In this document: positions 1 to 6,658 of the stretch, in pieces
How the letters are laid out: every line of letters starts with the position of its first letter
Position numbering within the stretch: position 1 is the first letter of the stretch
NCBI GenBank assembly: GCA_016284575.1
Contig: JAEEPD010000205.1
Location: 1 to 13,227, forward strand
Direction: 5' to 3'
DNA from: Bacillota bacterium
Lineage (GTDB): Bacteria > Bacillota > Clostridia > Peptostreptococcales > Anaerovoracaceae
Length of the DNA: 13,227 bases
Program-made: the position numbers and the translations under genes
Notes under the pieces: generated by a model
Seen by the model: only the letters and a program-made list of their open reading frames with translations
The model's database searches: none
Told to the model about the DNA's origin: nothing

Positions 1-689
1 GACAGCAGGACTGCCATCTTGAGATCGAAAAGCTCCTCGTATATGAGTCTGTATCTGGCCTCGCTGTAGCGTGCCTCATCCTCAGGATAATGGATGTTTG
101 AAAGCGCATAAGAAAGGCCGCAGAGCTTTGCTTTTTCTATGACTGAGTCCGGAAGGGTCTCAGAAAGCCCCTCAGAGACGCTCAGAGCCGCCTTAGAGAG
201 CTTTCTGAGGTCCTTTTGAGTAATTCCACGGCAAAGGCTGTAAAGGGGCTGTATGCCGCCCTCAGAGCCCTCCTCGCTGCTGTAGAACGCGGGATGGAAC
301 ATGGTCCTTCTGCCGTTCTCGTTCTTCACCTTTCCAAGGAAATAGTACTCCTGACCCTGTTTGAAGGCCTTGAGCATGTAGCCGGCCGAGAAGAACAGCA
401 CCTCCATGCGGCCGCTGTCATCCTCTGTAAGCAGCCTCAGGGTGCGCTTCCTTCCAAAGCCCCTTCCCGGGCTCACAAGAAGCACCCTGGCTCTGACCAG
501 GGCCCTCTCCTCATTTCCAAGCTCCGAGATCTGCTTCACATTCCGCCGGTCCTCGTAGCCCCTCGGGTAGTAATACAGCATATCCGCAAGCCGAAAAAGG
601 CCCAGCTTTTCCAGCAGCGCGGCCTTTTTGGGTCCGAAGCCCTTCAGCTCCGTTATTTTTGAATTAAGCTCCAGTGTTTTCTCCGCCAT
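1..689 (-). CDS. recG: ATP-dependent DNA helicase RecG, N-terminal part (cut by window edge)
   Basis: RecG remodels stalled replication forks and branch-migrates recombination intermediates. Only the first 229 residues are in the window. They begin with a helix-hairpin-helix-like segment (residues about 13-30, LKGFGPKKAALLEKLG) followed by MLYYYPRGYEDRR (38-49), the classic RecG opening. An OB-fold wedge domain follows at about 60-135. The stretch IQPLYSLCRGITQKDLRK (146-163) and the later ALSNIHYPEDEARYSEARYR (195-213) with EELFDLK match the RecG linker that leads into the helicase core. The helicase motifs lie outside the window. The ATG is two bases after the stop of the upstream beta-glucosidase gene, and no clear Shine-Dalgarno is visible, so translational coupling is likely. 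The open frame has no stop before the edge. Identification rests on family-typical motifs and the asp23-proximal location. Confidence 0.93.
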   Translation of the reverse strand, partial: MAEKTLELNSKITELKGFGPKKAALLEKLGLFRLADMLYYYPRGYEDRRNVKQISELGNEERALVRARVLLVSPGRGFGRKRTLRLLTEDDSGRMEVLFFSAGYMLKAFKQGQEYYFLGKVKNENGRRTMFHPAFYSSEEGSEGGIQPLYSLCRGITQKDLRKLSKAALSVSEGLSETLPDSVIEKAKLCGLSYALSNIHYPEDEARYSEARYRLIYEELFDLKMAVLL

Positions 690-691
690 AG

Positions 692-3262
692 CTACAGCGC
701 TCTGATTACCGCTTTTATAACGTTAAGAGTGCAGAATTGAAGATCCTCAAGACCGATGGCAAAGCCGTCTACGGGCTCCCCGCTCTTAACTGCGCGGATG
801 ATGTCTTCGATGTTTTCCGCGGCTCCGGGCATCTGCAGGTCGTTTCCTGCCCAGATGCAGCCTGTGGATGCGGATATGGGATAGACATTGCCTATCATGC
901 CCTCTCCGGTAACGTAGGGCATGTGGACAGAAGTGAACCAGTCGGTCATGACCACGCCGTCAAAGCCCCACTCGTCTCTTGCGGCCCGGTCTATAAGATC
1001 CCTGCTGTTTGCTGTATGCAGGCCGTTGATCAGGTTGTATGAAGTCATGATGGATGCAGGAGCTGCCTCCCGTACGCAGAGCTCAAAGCCCCTGAGATAG
1101 ATCTCGCGCAGAGCCCGCTCACTGATGTGGGAGTTGGTAAAATAGCGGTTGTTCTCCTGGTTGTTGGCAGCGTAGTGCTTTATGGTGACGCCCCTTCCGT
1201 GGTGCTTCTGCACGCCTCTTGTGAGGGCCGCTGCGGCCTTTCCGCTGACCAGGGGATCCTCGGAATAGTATTCGAAATTGCGGCCGCATAAGGGGTTTCT
1301 GTGTATGTTCATGGCGGGAGCTAGCCAGAGATCCACTCCAAAGAGCTCCATCTCAGAGCCGATCATATCTCCAAGCTCCTCCAGAAGATCGGGATCCCAG
1401 CTCATGGCCAGATTCCAGCCGATGGGTATGGCAGTGCAGTACTGATACCAGGTGTCGGAATTGGTCTCGTCGTAGCCTGCAGCAAATTCCTCCTTCACCT
1501 CTCCTATACCTCCGCCTCCAGGGATTATGTTGCCCTCCTTATCCGTTTTGAACACGGGCTGGAGCCTCAGTCCCGCAGGTCCATCGGCCAGTATAAGATT
1601 TCTGAAGCCGCGGCTCTCCAGTATTACGCTGCTGGTGTCTCCTGCGGCCCCGGGCACCATATTCGATGCTGAGCCCACGATGGAGGTATTGGACTGATGC
1701 CTGGTACCAACGCAAAGAGCGGCCATCTCCTCAACTCTGAGCTGCGCCACCAGCTCCTCGGGGCTGCATTTCCCTGAGATGACATCGTTTATGGTAAGCA
1801 CTTCAGTCTTGTCGGTGGTCATGAGACTTCTTTCGGAGTATCTTACGTTCTCGCACATGATGTCCTCAGCCTTCAGCTGTGCTTTGGGCATGTCGCACTC
1901 ACTGCTGCTGCAGGGTGCGGGCGCAGCCTTCATGAAAGGCTTCAGCTCCCATTCCGGAGCCTGCTCCGCCCCGAAAAGGGTCTTTACTGCAGATACTACA
2001 GCAGTCCTGTCAAGACTTACAACAGCAGCAGTGACCGTATCTTCTGAGGATGTACCAAGTCTGAACTGGTAATCGCCCGGCTCCAGCAGCCATGCGGAGA
2101 AGCTTTCGTCGTAGGAGGCAAGCTGGGCTGCGTCGATGTCGATGACCACAGTCTCCGTTTCCCCCGGCGCCAGAAGAGAGGTCTTCTTAAAGGCCTTAAG
2201 CTCCTGATAGGGCTTGACCAGCTTTCCCTCAGGGGCGCTGCAGTAGAGCTGCAGTACCTCCCGGCCTGCATAGCTTCCTGTGTTTTGTACTGCCGCACTG
2301 ATCTTTATCCTGCTGCCATTAACGGTGCAGATGCCCGGCATTATCTCAAATTTCGTATATGAAAGGCCGTAGCCGAAGGGATACAGAGGCTGAACTCCGA
2401 AGCTGTCAAAATAGCGGTAGCCCACATATATGCCTTCCCTGTAGTACTCCTCGTTCACATCTCCGTCCAGATAGCTGAAGCTGTCGCTGCAGGGGTATTC
2501 CCAGTAGCTCCTGGCCCAGCTGTCCACCAGTTTTCCCGAAGGGTTAACATCTCCTGAAAGCACGTCCGCAAGAGCATCGCCGCCCAGATTTCCCAGCTGC
2601 CCCATAAGCAGCAGCGCGTTCACGCCCTTTATTGAAAGAATCTCTCCAAGATCCATTACTCCGCCTGTATTAAGGACCACCACAAGCTTGTCGTAGCCTT
2701 CTGCCAGCAGACTGAGCTGATCCAGCTCCTCCTGAAAGAGCATGTAGTCTCCACGGCCGTTTCTGCGGTCCGCGCCCTCTCCAGAGGTCCTTGAAATGAT
2801 ATATACAGCCGCATCCGCAGGAGCAGCTTCGATGGTCTTTTTAGTTATAGGAGCAGGCGCAACCACCTGGAAGGGATAGGAGAACATGACGAAGAATTCG
2901 CTCACCCCCTGCTCCCTGGCATACTCAGGCAGCCACTTTCTGTAATCCTCCCTGGCCTGTGCATAGAGCCTGTCCTGAGCATCCAGCCAGTCTTTTGTTA
3001 CTATCTCAAAGCCTGCGTTTTCAAGGCCCTGCTCTATATTGACGTCGCTTCTGGTGTTGACATCACCTGAACCTGTGCCGCCCCTTATGGTCTGCCTTGC
3101 GCCGCTTCCAAAAAGCGCTATCCTGCTGCCCTTTTTAAGAGGCAGGGCGCCGTCGTTTTCCAGAAGCACCATGCACTCGCCTGCAGCTTTTCTGGAAAGC
3201 TGCATGTTGTCGATCTCCCTCTGGGTGATCTCAGGGCTTTTTGAAGCGTATATTTTAGCCAT
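692..3262 (-). CDS. Glycoside hydrolase family 3 beta-glucosidase with permuted domain order
   Basis: This 856-residue enzyme probably hydrolyses beta-linked glucosides such as cello-oligosaccharides in the cytoplasm, since no signal peptide is visible. The domain order is the reverse of ordinary GH3 enzymes. The alpha/beta sandwich (usual C-terminal domain) comes first, about residues 20-260, starting at RKAAGECMVLLENDGALPL. A fibronectin III-like domain follows (about 290-415, after PLYPFGYGLSYTKFEI). After a linker the TIM-barrel domain lies at about 485-856. The likely acid/base is E162 in SGEGADR and the likely nucleophile is D774 in VVMTDWF; the substrate-binding KH pair is at 695-696. 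This order is known from Ruminococcus albus and Butyrivibrio fibrisolvens beta-glucosidases. The start has a strong AGGAGGAG site. It sits 24 bases after the Asp23-family gene and two bases before recG, so it is probably co-transcribed. The exact substrate (glucoside or xyloside) cannot be told from sequence. Confidence 0.93.
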   Translation of the reverse strand: MAKIYASKSPEITQREIDNMQLSRKAAGECMVLLENDGALPLKKGSRIALFGSGARQTIRGGTGSGDVNTRSDVNIEQGLENAGFEIVTKDWLDAQDRLYAQAREDYRKWLPEYAREQGVSEFFVMFSYPFQVVAPAPITKKTIEAAPADAAVYIISRTSGEGADRRNGRGDYMLFQEELDQLSLLAEGYDKLVVVLNTGGVMDLGEILSIKGVNALLLMGQLGNLGGDALADVLSGDVNPSGKLVDSWARSYWEYPCSDSFSYLDGDVNEEYYREGIYVGYRYFDSFGVQPLYPFGYGLSYTKFEIMPGICTVNGSRIKISAAVQNTGSYAGREVLQLYCSAPEGKLVKPYQELKAFKKTSLLAPGETETVVIDIDAAQLASYDESFSAWLLEPGDYQFRLGTSSEDTVTAAVVSLDRTAVVSAVKTLFGAEQAPEWELKPFMKAAPAPCSSSECDMPKAQLKAEDIMCENVRYSERSLMTTDKTEVLTINDVISGKCSPEELVAQLRVEEMAALCVGTRHQSNTSIVGSASNMVPGAAGDTSSVILESRGFRNLILADGPAGLRLQPVFKTDKEGNIIPGGGGIGEVKEEFAAGYDETNSDTWYQYCTAIPIGWNLAMSWDPDLLEELGDMIGSEMELFGVDLWLAPAMNIHRNPLCGRNFEYYSEDPLVSGKAAAALTRGVQKHHGRGVTIKHYAANNQENNRYFTNSHISERALREIYLRGFELCVREAAPASIMTSYNLINGLHTANSRDLIDRAARDEWGFDGVVMTDWFTSVHMPYVTGEGMIGNVYPISASTGCIWAGNDLQMPGAAENIEDIIRAVKSGEPVDGFAIGLEDLQFCTLNVIKAVIRAL

Positions 3263-3286
3263 ATTCTCCTCCTGTATCTGAATTCC

Positions 3287-3769
3287 TTACACATTCTGCT
3301 TAAGATCGTAGCTTTCCCCGGGAAGCCCATCAAAGGCCTGGGCCGCTTCTATCATGTTGACGGGCCCCACATCCCTGTGGCGGTAGCTGTAGATGATCTC
3401 TCTTGGGGAAGCTCTTTTAGCCAGCACTGCGGTAACTATTATCTCCACATCGTCCACATCAAGACCCAGCAGAGCCTTGGCGTCGTCTGCTATGTTCTGA
3501 GTGATGTTGCTGCAGATGGCGCTTATGCTCTCGCCGAATTTGACCATAACATATATGGTGATCTTTATTCCGGCGGCGTTTTTCTCCGTGCGTACCTCGG
3601 CAAGGGACGAAAAGCTCCCCAGCATTACCGCTGCATCCGACTGGGAGCCCTTGTAATTGGCTATCCAGACCCTGCCGGACCAGGGCTCAAATGCGTTGGA
3701 GATTATCTGCTGGAGCAGTGTGCTGTCTATGGTTATCTTTCCGTATTGATTGTCTATTCGTGATAGCAT
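3287..3769 (-). CDS. Asp23/Gls24 (DUF322) family protein, YloU-like
   Basis: Asp23-family proteins are small cytoplasmic or membrane-associated Firmicute proteins linked to envelope stress; their biochemical role is poorly defined. The 160-residue product has the family pattern: GKITIDSTLLQQIISNAF near the N-terminus (10-27), then GIKITIYVMVKFGESISAIC (67-86), then LGLDVDDVEIIVTAV (101-115). The C-terminal tail, about residues 120-160, looks variable. Location near rpmB and recG matches yloU of Bacillus, which supports the call. It lies 34 bases after the comB-like gene and 24 before the beta-glucosidase. No convincing Shine-Dalgarno precedes the ATG; the short gap is AT-rich and holds a 15-base palindrome. 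The start is chosen because the family motif begins about ten residues in. Confidence 0.85.
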   Translation of the reverse strand: MLSRIDNQYGKITIDSTLLQQIISNAFEPWSGRVWIANYKGSQSDAAVMLGSFSSLAEVRTEKNAAGIKITIYVMVKFGESISAICSNITQNIADDAKALLGLDVDDVEIIVTAVLAKRASPREIIYSYRHRDVGPVNMIEAAQAFDGLPGESYDLKQNV

Positions 3770-3791
3770 AATATTAGACCCATGATAATAT

Positions 3792-3806
3792 TAACATAAT
3801 ATGTTA
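3792..3806. repeat. 15-base perfect palindrome between comB-like and asp23-like genes
   Basis: The sequence TAACATA-A-TATGTTA has perfect 7-base arms around one base and overlaps the stop codon of the upstream gene. It lies 23 bases before the asp23-like ATG in an AT-rich spacer, where an operator or internal promoter element could sit. AT-rich palindromes also occur by chance, so this is only a candidate site. Confidence 0.3.
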
Positions 3807-4511
3807 TACGTTAATTCGTTTTGAAACATATCCAGCTTCATCTTTTTCCACCCTGAGAACGAAATCGAAAATGTCCGGCTTGACGCACATTGCAAAATCC
3901 CCCTGCGGGAATATGTGCTGCTTTGCAGGATCAAAAAACTTGGCGCCTTCACTCAAGCGCAGCTCGTCCGCCTTCTGCTCTATGTCCTCCATTGGACTGC
4001 CAAGAAGAAGACTTTTAATATATTCCGCGCAGAGGCTGTCCTCCGGCGTAGGCTTCACCCCTGCATTGCCCATGGCCACAAGAGAAACCTGCTCAGGAGC
4101 CCTTTCTGTTATATATTTTGCGATGGCCTTCGCATTTACCAGGGCACCCGTAAGGATCTCCGAGGCACCGGAGGCATTAACTATGCCCTGGGTGCCGGAG
4201 CTGGTGGTATGGATCACCCTTCTGCCCTTTACTGCTTCAGGAGCAACGGTGCTGGGCGAATTGCCGAAATCGAAGCCTTCGATCTTCGCGCCGCCCCTTT
4301 CTCCTATCAGCACAGCGGAAGCATCCCTTTCCCTCCAGGAAAGCGCCTCCTCTATGGCACCCACAGGCCTTATCTCAGCAGCGCCGAAGGAGCTGAGCCA
4401 GCATTCCAGGGTGAAGGCTCTGAACACATCTATGATGACGGTCAGCCCCCTTGCCTCTCTGGCTCCGTCTATGAGGTCGAAAATCTTGATATTTCCGCTG
4501 TAAATGTCCAT
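3804..4511 (-). CDS. comB: 2-phosphosulfolactate phosphatase (ComB) family protein
   Basis: ComB removes phosphate from 2-phosphosulfolactate to give sulfolactate, a step of coenzyme M synthesis in methanogens; Mg-dependent homologues occur in many bacteria including Clostridia, where the role is unclear. The 235-residue product has the family signatures: VIIDVFRAFT at 25-34, IGERGG at 69-74, GFDFGNSP at 79-86, TTSSGTQG at 102-109 and PEDSLCAEY at 156-164. The ATG at 4511 is preferred over one 57 bases upstream. It has AGGAAGAG just before it and the protein then begins at the usual place, whereas the longer reading lacks a ribosome site and would overlap the probable promoter. It is the first gene of the leftward unit and diverges from rpmB. 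The true substrate here could be another phosphate ester. Confidence 0.83.
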   Translation of the reverse strand: MDIYSGNIKIFDLIDGAREARGLTVIIDVFRAFTLECWLSSFGAAEIRPVGAIEEALSWRERDASAVLIGERGGAKIEGFDFGNSPSTVAPEAVKGRRVIHTTSSGTQGIVNASGASEILTGALVNAKAIAKYITERAPEQVSLVAMGNAGVKPTPEDSLCAEYIKSLLLGSPMEDIEQKADELRLSEGAKFFDPAKQHIFPQGDFAMCVKPDIFDFVLRVEKDEAGYVSKRINV

Positions 4512-4515
4512 TTTT

Positions 4516-4523
4516 CTCTTCCT
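4516..4523 (-). promoter_or_regulatory. Ribosome binding site that sets the comB start
   Basis: On the minus strand this reads AGGAAGAG and ends 4 bases before the ATG at 4511. The alternative upstream ATG at 4568 has no comparable site, so the shorter protein is chosen. Confidence 0.6.
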
Positions 4524-4547
4524 TTTAGGGTTTTTCCGGTTTATATT

Positions 4548-4576
4548 ATAATACAACATTTCGGTCATTCAGGCAA
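4548..4576 (-). promoter_or_regulatory. Probable promoter of the comB-asp23-beta-glucosidase-recG unit
   Basis: Read on the minus strand, TTGCCT (4576-4571) and TATTAT (4553-4548) are separated by 17 bases. A second possible -10, TATAAT, lies at 4550-4545 with a 20-base spacer. Transcription would start around 4540, giving a short leader before the ATG at 4511. This is a visual match only. Confidence 0.5.
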
Positions 4577-4621
4577 AAGCATTGAAGCTGCGAAAATATG
4601 ATTTTTTCGTGAAAATAATGC

Positions 4622-4650
4622 TTGCATATCCTGCAGCCTTATGCTAAAAT
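4622..4650 (+). promoter_or_regulatory. Probable sigma-A type promoter of rpmB with extended -10
   Basis: TTGCAT at 4622-4627 and TAAAAT at 4645-4650 are exactly 17 bases apart, with a TGC extension directly before the -10. This is the best promoter match in the window and fits a highly expressed ribosomal protein gene. Transcription would start near 4657, leaving a leader of about 85 bases. Confidence 0.7.
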
Positions 4651-4682
4651 CTTCGTTGTCTGTTTTGGAAATTCATCGTCCA

Positions 4683-4720
4683 AAGGGCGTTAATACTTAG
4701 AAAATCAACCCTTCGCGGGT
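4683..4720 (+). promoter_or_regulatory. rpmB leader with two competing short hairpins
   Basis: ACCC at 4708-4711 can pair with GGGT at 4717-4720 around a TTCGC loop, immediately upstream of the ribosome site at 4726-4733. Alternatively CCCTT at 4709-4713 can pair with AAGGG at 4683-4687. The two pairings exclude each other. The stems are short, so this is a weak candidate for control of L28 translation. Confidence 0.2.
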
Positions 4721-4741
4721 AAAAGAGGAGGTGCACAGGAT

Positions 4742-4933
4742 ATGTCTAAAAAGTGCGAGATTTGCGGCAAGGGCCAGGTGTCCGGAAATAACGTTTCTCA
4801 CTCCAGACGCAGAACCAGAAGAAAGTGGAATGCTAATATTCAGTCTGTAAGAGTAGTTGAGAACGGCACAGTTGTTCGTAAGAACGTATGCACTAGCTGC
4901 ATCAGATCCGGTAAAATTACCCGCGCAATGTAA
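4742..4933 (+). CDS. rpmB: 50S ribosomal protein L28 (bL28)
   Basis: A 63-residue basic structural protein of the large ribosomal subunit. The N-terminal MSKKCEICGKG, the central SHSRRRTRRKWNANIQ (19-34) and the C-terminal VCTSCIRSGKI (49-59) are typical of bL28. Two CxxC pairs, C5/C8 and C50/C53, show that it is the zinc-binding (C+) form rather than the cysteine-free paralogue some bacteria induce under zinc limitation. A strong AGGAGGTG site lies at 4726-4733. The gene has its own promoter and a terminator 21 bases after its stop codon, so it is monocistronic. It diverges from the leftward comB unit, as rpmB does from yloU in Bacillus. Confidence 0.97.
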   Translation: MSKKCEICGKGQVSGNNVSHSRRRTRRKWNANIQSVRVVENGTVVRKNVCTSCIRSGKITRAM

Positions 4934-4954
4934 TAAAACGAGTAAGTTCACTCA

Positions 4955-4982
4955 CCTGTTCCTTTACGGAACAGGTTTTTTT
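4955..4982 (+). terminator. Rho-independent terminator of rpmB
   Basis: An 8-base perfect stem (CCTGTTCC / GGAACAGG) around a five-base loop is followed by seven T residues. It sits 21 bases after the L28 stop codon. Confidence 0.93.
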
Positions 4983-4983
4983 A

Positions 4984-5326
4984 TTTCATTACCAGACTGT
5001 ATTTTTATGAAGTTTGTTCATTTTCAATACACTTATAAATAGCCTGAATCAAAATATAAGTATTACTTCAGTCTATATAATAATTAATGATTTGATTACA
5101 TTCCCATATAATGCCATAATTAATTAAGATACCAGCCTTCTCATTTATCTATCATGCCTAAAAAATATCCTTAATTTACGGCGTTTTTTATATGCGAACT
5201 TTTATATCTGAAATAAGCGAATTAAGGTCTGGACTTATTGAAAACATTACATATTTATGATATGCTATAAACAAATTCGATAATATTTATGTTGTAATGC
5301 GAAAATACATTTCCGGGTAAAAGACT
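4984..5326. other. AT-rich intergenic region without a gene, upstream of the LysR gene
   Basis: About 340 bases between the rpmB terminator and the LysR start. No open frame with a ribosome site or recognisable product was seen on either strand, and there is no tRNA-like or riboswitch-like fold by eye. It contains a direct repeat ATAATTAAT at 5080-5088 and 5116-5124, a TATAAT at 5107-5112 with only a poor -35, and the likely LysR promoter near its right end. The AT-rich repeats could be regulator binding sites. Confidence 0.6.
5238..5266 (+). promoter_or_regulatory. Probable promoter of the LysR-type regulator
   Basis: TTGAAA at 5238-5243 and TATGCT at 5261-5266 have a 17-base spacer, and a TGA extension precedes the -10. 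The start would be near 5273, about 54 bases before the ATG at 5327. The -10 matches consensus at only four positions. Confidence 0.45.
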
Positions 5327-6226
5327 ATGATCGACACAAAAATCGTTTCTCTGCTTAAGGTAGTAGAAACCGGTAACTACACCTATGCAAGCAGAGAGCT
5401 GAATCTGTCCCAGCCTGCGATAAGCCAGCACATCAAAGGACTGGAAGAGGAATTCGGTATCAAACTGTTCGAACGCGTCAACAAAAAGCTGATGCTGACG
5501 CGGGAAGGCGAGATCCTGGTCAATTACGCCAGGAGAATGCAGGCGCTGGACAATCAGCTTAAACGGGATCTGTCAAGCGGACTTACCGATGCTCTTTCTC
5601 TCAGCATCGGTATCACCCACTCCATCGAGAGCAGCATAGTCTCGGAAGCCCTTGCGGAATATGCCAGCAGACACAAGGGCATAACAATAACCCTCATAAC
5701 AGATACAGCAAACGGACTCAAGGAAAAGCTGCGCAGCTTCGAGATCGACTTCGCCATAACCGACAGCAAGATCTTCGATACCAGCTTTAAGAGCAAACTT
5801 CTGGATACGGACAATCTGACGCTTATCCTGGCACCGGAGCACAGGCTGGCTGACAAGGATCTTGTCTGCATCTCTGATGTAATGGAAGAGAATCTTATCC
5901 TGAGACTCCCCCATTCCGGCACCAGAGACCTTTTCATTGCGGCGCTGGCAAGCCAGAACATAAGCCTGGATGAATTCAACGTCATTCTGGAGATCGACAG
6001 CATAGCTACCATCAAAGATCTTGTCCGCCACGGCTACGGCGTTTCGGTGCTTTCAAGAAGCGCCTGCATGGATGAGATACGCAAGAAAAAAATAATTTCC
6101 CACCCCATTCAGAATCTCAACATGAGCAGAGAGATCAATTTCGTCTATTCGGAGACCTTTAACAGAGAGGACGTGCTCAAGGAGATACACGACATTTACG
6201 ACTCCATGAACATAGATCCCCAGTAG
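5327..6226 (+). CDS. LysR-family transcriptional regulator
   Basis: A 299-residue DNA-binding regulator, the normal LysR length. The N-terminal winged helix-turn-helix spans about residues 1-60: VVETGNYTYASRELNLSQPA followed by ISQHIKGLEEEFGIKLFER (32-50), where the recognition helix lies, then LTREGEILVNYARRM. A linker helix follows to about 85. The substrate-binding domain occupies about 90-295, with the internal GYGVSVLS segment (236-243) typical of the family. The inducer cannot be inferred. The ATG is placed by the HTH register, as the Shine-Dalgarno is weak. LysR genes usually sit divergent from their target, but here the neighbour upstream is rpmB on the same strand, so the target is not obvious and may be elsewhere or itself. 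The gene ends at a bidirectional terminator and appears monocistronic. Confidence 0.93.
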   Translation: MIDTKIVSLLKVVETGNYTYASRELNLSQPAISQHIKGLEEEFGIKLFERVNKKLMLTREGEILVNYARRMQALDNQLKRDLSSGLTDALSLSIGITHSIESSIVSEALAEYASRHKGITITLITDTANGLKEKLRSFEIDFAITDSKIFDTSFKSKLLDTDNLTLILAPEHRLADKDLVCISDVMEENLILRLPHSGTRDLFIAALASQNISLDEFNVILEIDSIATIKDLVRHGYGVSVLSRSACMDEIRKKKIISHPIQNLNMSREINFVYSETFNREDVLKEIHDIYDSMNIDPQ

Positions 6227-6245
6227 ATCTGATGCTCATCAATGC

Positions 6246-6273
6246 AAAGCGCCGGACTGATACCGGCGCTTTT
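6246..6273. terminator. Bidirectional hairpin terminator between convergent genes
   Basis: A perfect 10-base stem, AAAGCGCCGG / CCGGCGCTTT, around a seven-base loop. It follows the LysR stop by about 20 bases on the + strand and the 113-residue gene's stop by about 30 on the minus strand. A-rich and T-rich flanks let it act on both transcripts, although the T-tracts are short. Confidence 0.8.
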
Positions 6274-6301
6274 GCTGTGTCTTAAGTTTATAAACGTCAG
6301 A

Positions 6302-6643
6302 CTATGCCAGGCGGGCTTCTATGAGGGGCTTATCCCAGAAGATCTTTCCTCCGAGCTCCTTCGCCAGTTCGTCGAACACTTCATTCATGCTTTCCAGGTA
6401 AACAGCCTCCTTCTTTTTGGAGCGGCGGCCCTTTCCTTCAAAAATGATTTTTTCGCCATAGGCGTCTCCTGAGATGCGGAAGTCCTCCGGATCCTCGTGG
6501 ATGAAGAAGCTGATGCTCTGTCTGTAGCTTATCATTCCTGCGTCAGAAATGGCTGTGAGCCTAAGGTCAGCGGCCCTTCGCTGAACTCCGTTGTACACGC
6601 AGTCAGCCTCGAAATACTGCTGGTAAATGTCTATCTCTTTCAT
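6302..6643 (-). CDS. Orphan 113-residue protein, downstream partner of the TIR/TPR gene
   Basis: I do not recognise this family. The product is soluble, with no membrane segment or signal peptide. Its first 70 residues look rich in beta strands (for example DLRLTAISDAGMISYRQSIS at 26-45 and GEKIIFEG at 63-70). A basic patch KGRRSKKKEA (71-80) and an amphipathic helix (about 81-98, ending FDELAKELGG) follow. It begins 15 bases after the stop of the 967-residue TIR gene and has a good GGGAGGA ribosome site. The two genes are bounded by one promoter and one terminator, so they are almost certainly co-expressed. It might be a binding partner, regulator or substrate of the TIR protein; this is inference from context only. 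Confidence 0.8.
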   Translation of the reverse strand: MKEIDIYQQYFEADCVYNGVQRRAADLRLTAISDAGMISYRQSISFFIHEDPEDFRISGDAYGEKIIFEGKGRRSKKKEAVYLESMNEVFDELAKELGGKIFWDKPLIEARLA

Positions 6644-6658
6644 GCTTTCCTCCCTGTG

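Noticed and set aside
216..662. 148-codon + strand open frame near the left edge
   Set aside because: The minus strand encodes an unmistakable RecG N-terminus across the same bases.
4512..4568. N-terminal extension of the comB-like protein by 19 residues
   Set aside because: The extension has no ribosome site, would run through the probable promoter and adds residues before the family start.
3915..4601. Long + strand open frame (228 codons) opposite the comB-like gene
   Set aside because: It lies antisense to a gene with clear family motifs, has no ribosome site and shows no recognisable protein pattern.
4697..4951. 84-codon minus-strand open frame over rpmB
   Set aside because: Shadow of the ribosomal protein L28 gene, which has a strong promoter, ribosome site and terminator on the + strand.
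5007..5042. Tiny 11-codon reading frame after the rpmB terminator
   Set aside because: No ribosome site and too short to support; likely chance in AT-rich DNA.
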